A stretch of 64,000 bases of DNA. It comes from Erythroxylum novogranatense (taxonomy: Eukaryota > Streptophyta > Magnoliopsida > Malpighiales > Erythroxylaceae). Shown here piece after piece: positions 40,079 through 51,959 of the stretch. The DNA is taken from positions 5,365,001 through 5,429,000 of the forward strand of contig CM057229.1 of the NCBI GenBank assembly GCA_029891385.1. Direction: 5' to 3'. Numbering within the stretch: position 1 is the stretch's first letter; each line of letters begins with the position of its first letter. Both the position numbers and the translations under genes were made by a program. Under the pieces are notes generated by a model. It ran no database searches. It was not told where the DNA came from and saw only the letters and a list, made by a program, of their open reading frames with translations.

Positions 40079-40590
40079 CATCACCATATTGAGGTTGCGT
40101 CTGATTTCTTTAAGGCGATCTTCACTTAGTGGTTTTGTGAAGATATCCGCCCACTGATATTTCGTTTCTACGAATTGTAGACTGACGACTTTCTTCTGAA
40201 CGTAATCTCTCAAGAAATGATGTCTGACTTCTATGTGCTTTACCCTTGAATGTTGAATTGGATTCTTTGACAAGCTGATGGCGCTAGTGTTGTCGCAGTA
40301 TATTGGAATCTCTTCCTCTTGTATTTAGTAGTCCTCTAATTGATACTTGATCCACAATATTTGTGAACAACAACTTGCGGCAGACATATATTCAACTTTC
40401 GGCAGTTGATAATGCAATCGAGCTTTGTCTCTTACTTGACCATGACACTGTGTTTGGTCCAAGAAAGTGACACCACCACTGTGCTCTTCCTTTCGATCCT
40501 ATCACCGCATAGTCCGCATCACAATATCCATTCAACCTGAAATTTTTACCTTTCTCATACATTAAGCAAAGATCAAGAGTACTGCGAGAT
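40045..40590 (-). pseudogene. Copia RNase H domain
   Basis: Blocks 40392-40715 and 40049-40273 show GYCDADYA (first catalytic Asp region), HFLGPNTVSWSSKRQ, SIALSTAES, then [17 protein letters not shown] and [12 protein letters not shown]. The pol stop is near 40049. A frame break lies at about 40280-40400. The segment from [10 protein letters not shown] onward is what survives in the truncated units. Confidence 0.85.
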
Positions 40591-40593
40591 ATC

Positions 40594-41640
40594 TCAAAAT
40601 TCGCTTTTACAAAGAATATAATGAGATTCTCTAGGATCGGCCTGAAACCTTGCACACAAGCATACACTGAATAGAATGTCAAGTCTACTTGTTGTAAGAT
40701 AAAGCAAAGAACCAATCATCCTTCTAAATAGGGTTTGATCCACCTTCTTACCACTTTCGTCTTTTGACAACAAGTTTGAAGGATGCATCGGGTAGAACAT
40801 ATATTTAACACCGCATATATCAAACTTAGACAACAATTCTTTAAGATATTTTTATTGATGGATAAAAATCTTATCCTCAGTTTGCTTTACTTGCAATCCA
40901 AGAAAGAATTTTAACTCACCCATCATGCTCATCTCAAATTTATTTTTCATCATATTTTCAAAACTCATGCATAACCTTCTTGAAGTTGCACCAAAAATAA
41001 TATCATCAACATAAATTTGCAGAATAATGAAATCATTAGTCAAGTTCTTCCTAAAAAGAGTTTTGTCTACTTTACCTCTAGTAAATCCATTTGCTATAAG
41101 AAATGAACTCGAACGATCATACCATGCTCTAGGGCCTGTTTCACCATATAAGGCTTTATGAAGTCTCAGACATGATCTGGATACTTTATGTCCTCAAATC
41201 TGGAGGTTGCTTAACATAGACTTTTCATCTATAAAACCATTCGAAATGCACTTTTACATCCATCTGAAAAAGCTTTATGTCATGGCAAACCGCATATGCA
41301 AGCAATATCCTTATTGCTTCAAGTCTTGCTCTCGAGCATATGTCTCATTGTAGTCTATTCCTTCTTCTTGATTATAGCCTTGTGCTACTAATCTTGCCTT
41401 ATTGCACTTACTTTTCCCGATTCGCTTAGTTTATTCTTGAATACCCATCTAGTACCAATAATGGATTTCTTTTCGTGTTTAGGAACTAAGGACCGGACTT
41501 TATTTCTCTGAAATTGATTCAACTCCTCTTGCATAGCTAGTATCCATGCTTCATCTTTTAGAGCTTCATCAATCTTCTTAGGTTCTACTTCGATATAAAT
41601 GCCACGTTGGCTTCTCTTCTAACTTGGACCTTGTTCAACA
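40594..41640 (-). pseudogene. Copia reverse transcriptase domain
   Basis: The catalytic box YVDDIIFG is intact at about 40990-41013 in the open block 40852-41043. Upstream, across frameshifts, are EAWILAMQEELNQF, the GTRWVFKNKL region, RLVAQGY(N)QEEGIDY and KALYG-like segments. Downstream, 40594-40836 contains the MIGSLLYLT and RLDILFSV(C)L(C)ARFQ motifs that lead to RNase H. It would copy element RNA into DNA in cytoplasmic particles; this copy is broken. Confidence 0.85.
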
Positions 41641-41718
41641 CCTTCGAGGTTTCTCCAATAATTGACTCTTTAGGATGAGAACTTTTGTATCTCCAATATT
41701 TCTTTAACTCCAAATTCT

Positions 41719-42950
41719 TCAAATGTCTTTCTTTTCGTCATATAGTGTTTCGATGAAGATACTTCTTTGTACTCCGTCAAAGGCAATCAGAATAAAGATC
41801 ATTATCGATTCCTCTTCCTTATCGGGTTGAGAGCTATCATCGAACTTGACATGAATAGTTTCTTCAACAATCTTTGAGGTGAGGTTGTAGACTCTAAATG
41901 CCTTTGAGGTGAGAGAATAACCTAGAAATATTCCTGAAAGTGTCTTTGCATCAAACTTGTCCGTAACTTCCTTTGTGTTCGTAATAGTGCACTTAAAACC
42001 TAAAGGATGGAAATAATAAATGTTTGGTTTCCTTCCATTCCACAACTCATAGGAGTTTTCTTGAATATTGGTCGCAAAGAACACTCTATTCTCGAATATA
42101 GCATGCTATATTGATGACTTCCTTGAAATATTTAGGAAGATTCATCTCGCACACATTGTTCTTGCCATCTCTTGAATCGTCCTATTCTTCCTTTCAACAA
42201 CTCCATTCTCGTCATGAGTCCTTGGGGCGAAGAAGTTATGGAAAATTCCATTTTCTTCGCAGAATACTCTAAATTTCTCATTCTCGAATTCTCCACCATG
42301 ATCACTCCTTATAATTGGCTATAGACACTCCTTTTTCATTCTCAGAACCTCATGGAAAGGTTTCAAAGCACTTGAAAGACTCATCTTTATGTGCGTAAAA
42401 AGTATCCAACAAAACCTTGTAAAATCATCAACAATGACAAGTCCATACTTCTTTCCACCAAGACTTATTGTCCTTGTTGGACCAAATAAATCCATATGTA
42501 ACAACTCTAGTGGTCTAGATGAAGTTACTTAAATGTTTTGAAGAGAAAGAGGTTTTAACTTGTTTCCTTTCGACAACTTTCACAAAGAAATCTTTGTCAA
42601 AACAAATTTGTGGCAAACCTTTTACCAAATCATGTTTCAAAAGTTTTGAAATATGTTTAAACCGACATGACCTAGTTTTTTATGCCGATCATTCTTTCTT
42701 CTTCATGAGATAAAAACATGAAATATTTTGAGACCGAAAATCGCCTAAATCAATTTTATAAAGATTGTTTCGTCTTTCCGGCCGAAAAGAAGATAGAACC
42801 ATCTTTGTTTCGACTTCACAAAAGTTTTGGTTGAATGTAACTTCAAAACCGAAATCACATAATTGACTAATACTTATCAAGTTATGCTTTAGACCATCAA
42901 CTAGCGATGACGTTGTTAATGCATGCATGGAATTCTTACCAATCTTACCA
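41719..42950 (-). pseudogene. Copia integrase domain
   Basis: The GAG-pre-integrase part at 42689-42928 (SSLVDGLKHNLISISQLCD) is followed by the catalytic core at 42319-42504 with HMDLFGP (first Asp) and VDDFTRFCWI (second Asp). The C-terminal part is 41719-42084 (ELWNGRKPN, FHPLGFKC, FLGYSLTSKAFRVYN). The zinc HHCC region near 42500-42690 and the third catalytic residue near 42210-42300 are distorted by frame changes. Confidence 0.85.
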
Positions 42951-43035
42951 ATCCTCGATTATCTTGCCTCGCTTGTTGTCTCCAAAAGTTACCGAACCTC
43001 CTTTCTTGTCCTGAAGATCTAGGAATATAGACCTT

Positions 43036-43082
43036 TTTTCCGTCATGTGACGCGATCATCCACTGTCCAAATACCAATGGTG
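43036..43082 (-). pseudogene. Copia protease active-site region
   Basis: Minus strand reads WYLDSG, then a TGA in place of the usual Cys codon, then SRHMT. DSG is the aspartic protease active site. The TGA is a single-base change from TGC or TGT. Confidence 0.75.
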
Positions 43083-43699
43083 CTTGGCGGCTCTTCCAAA
43101 GAAGGATTTCATAGGAGATATTATCTTGTTTTTAGGTACCCAGATTCTCTTGGGTCCTTTAGGTTAGTATGGTGTAATGAATGATAATAAGAAGTAGAAT
43201 GAAAACGTTGATGACCTTTTGAAAACCTCGATTGATATTTTTCTTATCTTTTGAACAATTGATTTCACGTAATGCCGGGACTTATTTTAGTAAACCCTAA
43301 TCCAGCTTTATCACTCGGATGTCTGCATTTTCCTAGCATTTCATTCATCTTTTGTACTATCTGTAAATTTAGCTAAATCAATCGAGATTATTGATTCTCG
43401 CTTTCAATCGCTTAATCTCTTCTGGATCTATCTATAACTTTGTTGTTATTCAGCCTCAACTTGCTTTCTCATACTTATATTCCCACTCTCTATCTCATGA
43501 GTATGTTTGAGGTTTTCTACATATTTCTTCTTCAACAACTTTGTACTGCTTCGTAATAGCATGAGAATCCTCTAACAATTCGAGTATGCATCTTATATAT
43601 TATTATAGCTAGAAGTTACCTCTTCATCACTTTCTTCTTCACTACTGACATATGTTAGCATGTTCGACGCTTCGAGCTTGTATCCGATTCGATGAATCT

Positions 43700-44728
43700 A
43701 GATCCTCCCACGCTGCCATCATGCTTTTCTTGTTATCCTACTCTTTTGGGTTGTCTTTTCAACATTGGACACTCGGACTTGTAATGTCCCGCTTATTGCA
43801 TTCATAACATGTAATAGATGCTTTCTCGACTTTTCCATCGCCTTTGTCATTGCTTCCTTCCGAATGTTGAATTTCTTTTGACTTTTTTCCACATTCTTCT
43901 TATCTTTCTTGAAATGAAAGATAGCTCATCGCCTTCATTACTTGATTCAGATTCGACTTCTTTGGAATCATCATCCTTTGATTCTTCAATCTTTAATGCC
44001 TTTGATGTATTCCTCTTTGTCTTTTCTTCCGGATTTTGTGATTCTTTTGACTGCTTTGAGCGCTATGGACTTCTCTTTCTTGGGCTTATCTTTCGATCAA
44101 GCTCTTCTGTATCTTCAATGATCCAAGCAATTCATCAAGCTTTAGTACGCTTAAGTCTTTGGCTTCAGACAATAGCTACTTTGGGTCTCCATCTTTTGGC
44201 GAGACTCCTCAAAATCTTTCAACATGGTCTTGACTGTTGTAATGCTCTTCCAAGAGCTTTTAGCCCATTAACAATTGTTTGAAATCTTCCAAACATTTGA
44301 TCAATGGTCTCTTCTTCTTTCATTTTGAACAACTCGCATCGATGCACCGTAATGCTTATCTTGGACTCCTTGACTTGATTTGTTCCTTCATGTGCAATTG
44401 ATAATGTATCCCACATTTCTTTGGCGATGTCGCATCCATGAACTTTGTCATACTTGCTTCTTCTTCAATGCACAACTCAAGAAAAATTTCGCTTGGAGTT
44501 TAGTTGAAATCTTGCTTTCGCTTTCACCGTCCATCTTTCTTGTGGAATTGGATTTTATCATCATCTTCGTGTGTATGATCCGTTCTCGATGATGTCCCAA
44601 AGGTCAATGTGAGTAGATTCGATAAACAATCTCATCCGGTCCTTCCAATAGTGGTAGTCTTCACCATTGAATGCTGGAGGTCTAGTGACTGAAGCTCCTT
44701 CGGCAATATACATGTGTGATTCCACCAT
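43700..44728 (-). pseudogene. Copia Gag (UBN2-type) with CCHC knuckle
   Basis: ATG at 44728 (MVESHMYIAEGASVTRPP), 43 bases after the PBS, then YHYWKDRMRLFI typical of the copia gag N-terminus. The block 44219-44416 carries WDTLSIAHEGTNQVKESKI and ELFKMKEEETIDQMF, the UBN2 core. The zinc knuckle CYECNK...HYKSEC is recognisable at about 43765-43808 but is interrupted by a frameshift. Confidence 0.8.
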
Positions 44729-44771
44729 TTTCTTTAATTCACACTTTATTAAAGTGATTCTTGAACACCAG

Positions 44772-44783
44772 GCTCTGATACCA
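44772..44783 (-). promoter_or_regulatory. Primer-binding site, initiator tRNA-Met
   Basis: Minus strand TGGTATCAGAGC, complementary to the 3' end of plant initiator tRNA-Met, two bases inside the 5' LTR. Standard for plant copia elements. Confidence 0.95.
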
Positions 44784-44785
44784 AT

Positions 44786-45701
44786 TGAAGTGAATCACAC
44801 GTTAATATATTGAACAATAATATGATCAAGATACACAAGAAGGGGGGTTGAATTGTGATAAACTTTTCGTTAATCCCTTTAGAAATTACTTGTTCTTTCA
44901 AAACTTATCAGAATCAATTTGTAACTAGTTTTAAAAAACTTTGTTAATTTTGAAAACTACGATATAAGTAATATGAGTAGAAAGAAACAACACAGAATTT
45001 ATCCCGGTTCACCCTAAACCGTGGGCTACGCCCAAATCCTCGATATCCTTCGAGATTTCACTATTTCTAACTGCTTACAATTATTTTTTCGATCGAGCCT
45101 CTCCTGTCTCTTTACAAACAAGTATTCTTTTACTCTTAGCCTCTTCAAAGCTATCTCAGAACACTTTCTAATTGAAAGAATAGTAAAGAGCTTGTTACAA
45201 TAGAAATTCTCTTAACACTGCTCACTCAAATATCGCTCACAATTTTTCTCTCGATAATCGAAAATCAAAAGTTGAATATTCAAGGTTTCATGAAGTTTTT
45301 TTCCTTCAATCTCGACTCTTATTTATAGTCGGGTTCTTCAACTGCTTCTTGAATATCTGCTTGAATCTTGAAAAAACGGTTATTCATTTGACTCAGAATT
45401 AACTCAAACCGATGTTTCTTTCTTCCATCCGATATTTTGTATCGGCCGCTTTTCTTTTGTAAAGCTTTAAATGCGCTTTTAAACTTGTAAAGCTTTCGCT
45501 CCTTTTCTCTTGTAAAGCTTTCGTCGCTTTTCTCTTGTAAAGCTTTAAATGCGCTTTCGCTTGCTTGATTCTTACTTCGGCTGATTTTTCTCCTTAAGCT
45601 GTTTTTTTTACTTCTCATGCGTCCATCTACTTTTCATTTGTATATTTCTCTTTGTTTGTCATCAAAATTATTTAATACGTGAAGTCTGGTTTGACTTAAC
45701 A
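44786..45701 (-). repeat. 5' LTR of the copia element (916 bp)
   Basis: Aligned with 36230-37216 over its whole length. About four instead of seven tandem ~25-bp units (45440-45560) account for most of the 71-bp length difference. Confidence 0.9.
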
Positions 45702-45706
45702 AGAAT
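45702..45706. repeat. Target-site duplication AGAAT, right
   Basis: Matches 36225-36229. Confidence 0.85.
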
Positions 45707-46281
45707 TACTCTTTATTTATGATAACAAATTTTTGGACAGTCGAAGCTTTTCTGTCTCTCATGACATCTTTTTTTTCCAACACTTCAACGACGACGGCCA
45801 AAATATCTATCATGTGTTAAAGATTAATGTAATCACTAAGGGAAAAGTTATTGTAACATTGTATGAACAAATGTATTAAGCATCTGACCAACAGATTTCT
45901 GCTTGTCGTCGACATAGTCCATAAGACTTTGGAAAGGTGTGAAGTTGAAAATTAGAGGGATGACTGCATCGTGTTGTGTCACAGGCTCGATGACCGTGCG
46001 GCTGGAGAGAATCCACTGTATCTCCAAATTTTTAGTTTGATATTGAGGGGGAATTGATTTGACAATTGCATTAGAAATGATATATTGCTGACACGGCTGT
46101 AAGATGTCCCCAATTCTTTGGATATCATTGTTGAATATGATACCCTCAACTTGCGACCCCTGTTAATTATGAAGGAATTATGGATAGGTAAGTTGAAAAA
46201 ATCTAAAAGGAAGAAAGTGTAATCGATATACCTCGAATCGCAGAAGACAAAATTTTGTCTTCTAGTCGATGAATTCACCAA
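45707..46281 (-). pseudogene. Helitron RPA-like ORF, part right of the copia insertion
   Basis: Minus-strand open block 45979-46281 with a FFNLPIHNSFIINRGRKLRV stretch. In another frame near 45880-45960 there is a PLIFNFTPFQSLMDYV stretch that resembles the FxFxPF region in RPA-like (DUF223-type) proteins of plant Helitrons. It precedes, in transcription order, the fragments at 34554-36224, and the copia element lies between them. The assignment rests on position and weak motifs. Confidence 0.45.
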
Positions 46282-46549
46282 GCAACCACTGTTGTTTTTC
46301 TTGGACCATCACTGACAAGACCATGATTGCGCTCGTGGAAAATTTTGTTTATCAATAAACGATTATCCATGCCGAAAGAAAATGTTGGATGGTGAAGCCA
46401 AGACAAATAATAATGTGAACTGAGAAAACAAACAAATAATATACCTGAGACGAAATTTGATGTGTTATAATTTGACTAATTGGAATATTTCACGGAAAAC
46501 AATATTCCTTGTCTTTTTCCAAATCAAGATTGAAAAGTTCCAGGAATAA

Positions 46550-48546
46550 TAAGAACTTTAATCGATTCAGAGTTCGCGCCTTGACAGAGCTACATATAAT
46601 CGCCGTGTGAGAAAACAGTTAACGGAGATAAATTCCAACATGATCAAGTGTTTGACCTTGAGATTTGTTTATAGTCATTGCAAAACACAAAGTAATTGAA
46701 ATTGTGTTCGATGAAAGGAATTCCATTTTTTCGTTCACGGAGATTGCAAGGGAATCTTAGGTATAAAATGATTTTTCCTTTGTGAGGTCCAAACACAATT
46801 TCAAATGAAATTGTATGATCTTTAGTTGTCTCGCATATCAACCTTGTTCCATTGCATAATCCTTCCGTTGGATTTAAATTTCTCGAAGCATAATTGAGAG
46901 CCTTCTTCAAAGAAAAGCTTATGAGGAGGTAGACCTTTAGGATTCAAAGAATTGAGAAAATCTTGATAATCGACTTGATGTCCGCGATCAACCGTCTTGT
47001 CAAAACTCACATATGAATGCAAATCTCCGTTAATTTTGAATCATGATGTCATTAATTTCATCAACACAACTATTTGTTGGACATAGCACGATCCGCTTAT
47101 CATCCGATATGGGTCGGATGAATATAAGCTCACTCGGGAAGACGTTTTCCAATAACCTAGTGAGGATAATTGTATATTAGGAAAATATAATCGTAATGGA
47201 AAAAAGGGTAGTATGTCGTTTAATGAAAAAAGAAGTGACCTATTAACAGATTGATCCTTGTTGTCGTAAGGAATAATGAGTTCATTTGGTAAACATATTT
47301 GATCTTGTTCATGCATTGGTTCAGAGCCTTCTCCAACCCGCAATAAGAAATCACAAAAATTTGGATTTGAAATAGCTCTCATATTTTTCGTTAAACAGAA
47401 TTTAGAGATGTGGCGCCAGAGATGTGAATTTACAAGACTTGAATCAATGAGTTGTTGTTTCGTTGCTTGGGGAATAACTGACAATGTTTGGCGAAAGTCG
47501 CCACCAAATACAACAATTTTACCGTCGAAAGGCTGATCAGAGTTCATGATATCTTGACGTAAGCTGTGAAATGCTTCGATGGCTTCTCCTTTTTCCATGG
47601 AAGCCTCGTCCCATAAAATAAGGCTGGATTCAAATATCAATTTTGCAACACTGCTCTGTTTGCTCAGCTGACAAACTTTTTGCTTTGATAAATCGAGTGG
47701 GATTTTAAATCTTTAGTGAGCTGTCCTACCGCCAGGAAGAATTGACGCAGCAACGCCTGATGTCGCCACTGCGATTGCAATATGTCCTTGCGATCGTAAA
47801 GTTGCAAGAAGAGCTCGATATAAGAAAGTTTTACCTGTTCCCCCGGGACCATCGATAAAATAACTTGCAGTCGTTGAAGTGAGAACTGAATTCATTATTA
47901 AATCAAATATGTGCTTTTGTTCGCTGTTTAGTTTTGATTGTAATAAGAGGTCTTCTTCATCAATCTCTATATTCATCTCACATTCTACCTCCTTAGTCTG
48001 CTGCTCGCGGTAATCAGTACGAAATTCATGTTCAGTGAAATGATAATCAGCTAAGCTTTTTCCCATTTGTTGGAGAGATTTATTGATATCTTGAAGAGCC
48101 ATTTTTGTAATATCATCACATGTATACGTATTAGAAGAAGAATAAGCATATAAGTAGTCAGAGCAGAGGTGGTCGGCGAAAGTTTCCCAGAGTTCCCTAG
48201 GATTTGCCGGTGAGCAATACAACAAGAGTGTAGCAAATAACAATCTGAGGGATGTTGGCATTTGAAATATGACAGCTTCGTCAAGTGTTTGTCGTATGTA
48301 AGAGTCAGATGCTAGCAATCCTAATTGCAGTGCAGCATCCCTGAAACAGTTCAGCTTTTCACCATCAACAGTTAACAAATTGTCAAACGATGTTGGTCCT
48401 CTAACATTTTCCAGCAATAATCTCAAGTAATACCTTTCTCCTTCTCGAGGGTCAACAGTAACTAATCGTCCTATGACTTTTCTCCGCTTTCTTTCGACCA
48501 CGCCCTTGTTTTTGATTCCAAACAAAATGTTGGGGGAAATCCGCAT
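46550..48546 (-). pseudogene. Helitron PIF1-type helicase domain
   Basis: Open blocks in several frames. 47713-48546 holds the region N-terminal to the helicase (YLRLLLENVRGPTSFD, then LNSEQKHIFD) and Walker A GPGGTGKT at about 47827-47850. 47041-47640 holds Walker B WDEASM and the GGDFRQ motif. 46644-46910 holds the conserved LNPTEGLCNGTRLIC motif. SQGQTLDHVGIYL (superfamily 1 motif VI region) is seen across frames near 46640-46680. The helicase unwinds DNA during rolling-circle Helitron transposition. At least three frame breaks make the gene non-functional as read. Confidence 0.9.
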
Positions 48547-51165
48547 ACAGACATTTCATTTCTGCAGCCTTTTGATTTGTTGAATTGGTCCAAAAAAATT
48601 GTGTGAGCATTATTTTGATGAAGTCAATATTCCTCAATAAATACGACAAATTAGCATCTTTTGCGAAGGAAACACATTGTTGATCTGGAAGGTGAACTTG
48701 GAGTATATAGATGGATGGATTAATCTCTGCGAGGCGGAATTCATATATGCGCCATAAAGCTTCGGGAGGTGAAATCCAACGGCCTTCTTGGAAATTAGTT
48801 ATTTCGTCAATATCAGACCTCGTTTCTTGATCGTTGACGCTGAAGTTCACAAGGTCGTGGCCCTTAAACACATATTTGTATAAATATTTAACAAGCTTCA
48901 CAGTGGAACATATTTCAACATTAATGTGGCAGTCAACCAACATGAGAAGGTACGGGTTATGAGGAACCACCCATCTATTATCAACCTCGTGGTCCGAAAT
49001 TTTAACTTTTCTTCCATCATCTCTACGTCTATAGCGAGGATAACTGTCTTCGCCGTGACGATGTGAAAGGAGTAAAATCCTTGGGGTAGTGACTTTTGCA
49101 TACACCATTTCTCATGCAAGGGCAGTGTTTGTTCATAAAACCACAAGGACCGTGGATCATATGCTTAATGACAAGAGAATATAATCTGGAATTGTGATCA
49201 GGATTAGGTATTTCAACTGATATGATTTGATCATAGGAATCTGGATTCAACAACTTAAATTGTGGTTGAAGTATTAGAAGCATGTGAGCATGAGGGAATC
49301 CACGCTTTTGAAATTCAATTACGTAAACAAATGCGACAACATCTCCAAAAATTGCTTTTTTGATCAACTCATTTTTCAGAATCTCAAATTTCGCCCTGAA
49401 CACTCTGGACAATAAATCTGGTCTGTCTTGTGCTTTTTCGTGGAATTTCAGATTGTCTTGTATTTCCTTCCACATAGGGTTGCAAGTCATAGTGAGAAAA
49501 TATCGGTTTCCCATATTTTTGCACTAGAGCCATTGCATCCAGATAACGCCGCTTCATGTCCTTGGGCACTTATAAATAAAGTGAGAGGACAACTCGGCCC
49601 AATTGTAAAGCTTAAGTTTGACCAATATTAACGCTATCTAAAACACCTCGCAAAATTTCGTTAGATTTAGCTTCTTTTTCCTATGGAAGTCAAGCCGTGA
49701 TGTTTCAATCTTTATATAAGAACCAACAACGAATTGTTGTAGTAGTCTTAAGTGTGGATAAGCATGGATTCATCGAACTTCTCATTTGAAGTCGATAGCG
49801 AATACTCTCTCGCAGATACTACGCCATGTTTGGAGTTCACTTCGAGTAATTAGTAATAGCAAGAAAAAATGATAAATGAATTTAGACCAATTAGACAATA
49901 TTTGGCAACCAAGGAATAAGCACAAAACTAACCTATCTTTTCGAGAGCAAATAATTCAATTTGGTTCAAGAAAAGTGGATAAAGGAGCACCGCTTGTTTG
50001 ATCGTAATCATTGTTGCTATTTGTTTGTGAATTTAACCGCTTAATGCGACGATACCATCCCGATTCACCCGTGGAAATGCAGTGGGTATTGAAGCGGGTC
50101 GTAGTATGCATAATAAGATCGAATTCTATAGCCGGGACTGCGTGATCAGAGACTTGGATATGAGGAGATTTATCATCTTTGTTCATCATCGCTTTGATCC
50201 ATATAAGCAGCTACTTGTGATGTAGTAGGAAGATTGTAAACGCTACCGATCAAGACCGGATAACACCGAGAACAATTTGCTGATTTTCAAGGAAGGAATA
50301 TCTTTAAGACGGCGAAAGAACCTAGCATAAGGATTATCTTCAAGAATTGTCATAATCGACTTCAATGTACTTTCACGAAGTTTATCGAATCTGCTCACCC
50401 TTTGTTGTAGTTCTTCATCGGTATCAAAGAAATAAAGTTGGACTCCAGATACTTTATTGCTTGTCAGCACTAAACTGTCAAGGAAATGGTAAACTTGTCC
50501 TTGAACACGGAATGTATAAACTCCCATTGTGTTTTTCGTGAGGTCACGATCATATCTGGCTCCATACGAATTGAAAGCTAGATTGTTATTGTATGTACGA
50601 ACATTCTTTCTCAAATGTTCGGATTCTTCGTCGCTATTTAGAAACAAACACTTTAAAGCATAAGGCATCTGAGGAGCAACAATAGAAATTTGTCGGATGA
50701 GCAACAAAACGATGGAGGTTCAAGGTAAAATCGTTTTGCGTTACAATATTGACAATCTGGAATGAAGGGAGCCGCTGAGGTTCAACTGTAAATTCTGCAA
50801 CGATTTTAATGTTGAAGGAAATGTGCGATGATTTATCCTTGAAGCGATAAAAGGACATTATCATTATGTGGAATAGTTTGGTTGGAAATAGTTTCAATAT
50901 AGTGAAAAAAGGTACCTTCACTTATGCGATCGGCATGGATATCAATCTGAGGGTCACGTATTTGATGAAAAGAGGTTCATGACTCAAAGTTGATGGTGGA
51001 AGGTTCGATATTAATGAAAGAATCCTTCATTGAGGAGAAATTCTTTCTTGAAGTGTAGATGAGGTGGAAGTTGTGTTTTTGCGATTCGATTTTATCTACG
51101 CCGTCATGAATAATTCTTGTTTTTTCATTTGTCATTTCGCATATTTTTACGTCTTTTAGCATTTC
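48452..51165 (-). pseudogene. Helitron Rep (HUH endonuclease) and N-terminal region
   Basis: From the right: 50977-51162 (unassigned), 50634-50921 and 50243-50707 (Helitron helicase-like N-terminal domain, with RTYNNNLAFNSYGARYDRDL and TFRVQGQVYHFL), then 49956-50189. The Rep core at 49029-49569 has FVYVIEFQKRGFPHAHMLL, where HAH (49284-49292) is the metal-binding HUH motif. The two-tyrosine motif KYLYKYVFKGHD lies in 48452-49108. Rep nicks DNA and covalently holds the 5' end through a tyrosine. The frame is broken between blocks, with the worst damage at 49570-49950. No clear 5'-TC or 3'-CTRR terminus was identified. Confidence 0.85.
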
Positions 51166-51657
51166 TATCCATATGTAAATACCGAGGAATCGACATAAAA
51201 AGAACGCCTTTCATCTATCCATTCATGATGTTCGATCTGAATGAATTGTCGATATATATATACTGAGCCTACATGCATTGATATATATATATATATCTAT
51301 ATAACTATATCGATATATATATAGAAACAATAAAATTGAATATATATTATAAATCGTATCACAAGAAACATGTTAAAAAACATTCATTTATGCTCTAACA
51401 AACAATTTATCCAACAAACATGATTATAAACCATTTAAATAACTATAGCGAATTTATAAAATAAATTTATTTCATTTAACTACGATACCGACTACACGAA
51501 GAATGCAGCGAGAGAATAAGCAAAGGACCTAGAAAAATGGAGTATACATGCGATGAGAAAGTAAAAGGTAATAAATTTATTTAACCTAAGCATATATACC
51601 TTAGTACTCAAGAATGCAAAAAGAATAAGCAGGGGCCCTTAAAGAAATGGAGTATAA
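51166..51657. other. AT-rich intergenic stretch
   Basis: No gene seen. (TA)n-like runs at about 51250-51320. A ~55-bp segment around GAATAAGCA...TGGAGTATA at about 51497-51556 is repeated, diverged, at about 51608-51666. Confidence 0.5.
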
Positions 51658-51870
51658 ATGCAGTCAGAATCTAGAACGGAGAATTTGATCACTAAAAGAA
51701 GAGGGTACTTGAGACAAGTAAAGTTTGCCTACACAAAATGTTTCAGCGGTTGGGGTAGATTTGCTTTAAGGGTTAAGACAGGAAAACAGGTAAGATGTTA
51801 TAATATGAACGCGTTAAAGGTGTCAGTTGACTGCGTGCCAGAGATCAAATTTGGTTGTAAGTTATTTTGA
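51658..51870 (+). other. Small open frame of unknown status (70 codons)
   Basis: Starts at ATG 51658, residues MQSESRTEN through FGCKLF. Its composition is more protein-like than neighbouring frames (a CFSGWGRFALRVKTGKQ stretch), but I recognise no domain and see no promoter. It sits at the left border of the LTR-repeat mosaic, so it could be repeat-derived. Confidence 0.2.
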
Positions 51871-51959
51871 TGCCAAAGGAATGGCCCTTGAATGATTGAT
51901 TGACAAACGGATGCAAAAAGCCAAGCTTCGGAAGAAGACGAAATGATTGTAGAAAGTCA

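Larger units (their letters stand above)
36230..45701 (-). mobile_element. Complete Ty1/copia LTR retrotransposon (Sirevirus-like), inserted in the Helitron
   Basis: 9,472 bp, oriented on the minus strand. LTRs are 36230-37216 (3') and 44786-45701 (5'), each with TG...CA ends (TGTTAAGTCAAA...CACTTCA in element orientation). The flanks carry a 5-bp target-site duplication AGAAT at 36225-36229 and 45702-45706. PBS and PPT are in place. Order gag, protease, integrase, RT, RNase H shows Ty1/copia. The TGTTAAGTC LTR head, ~1 kb LTRs, initiator tRNA-Met PBS, repeated purine tracts and a long third ORF after pol fit the Sirevirus lineage. Coding regions carry several stops and frameshifts, so the copy is not autonomous as read. 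Confidence 0.9.

Noticed and set aside
43818..44282. Plus-strand 154-codon Phe/Ser/Leu-rich frame
   Set aside because: It is antisense to the copia gag, whose UBN2 motifs are on the minus strand.
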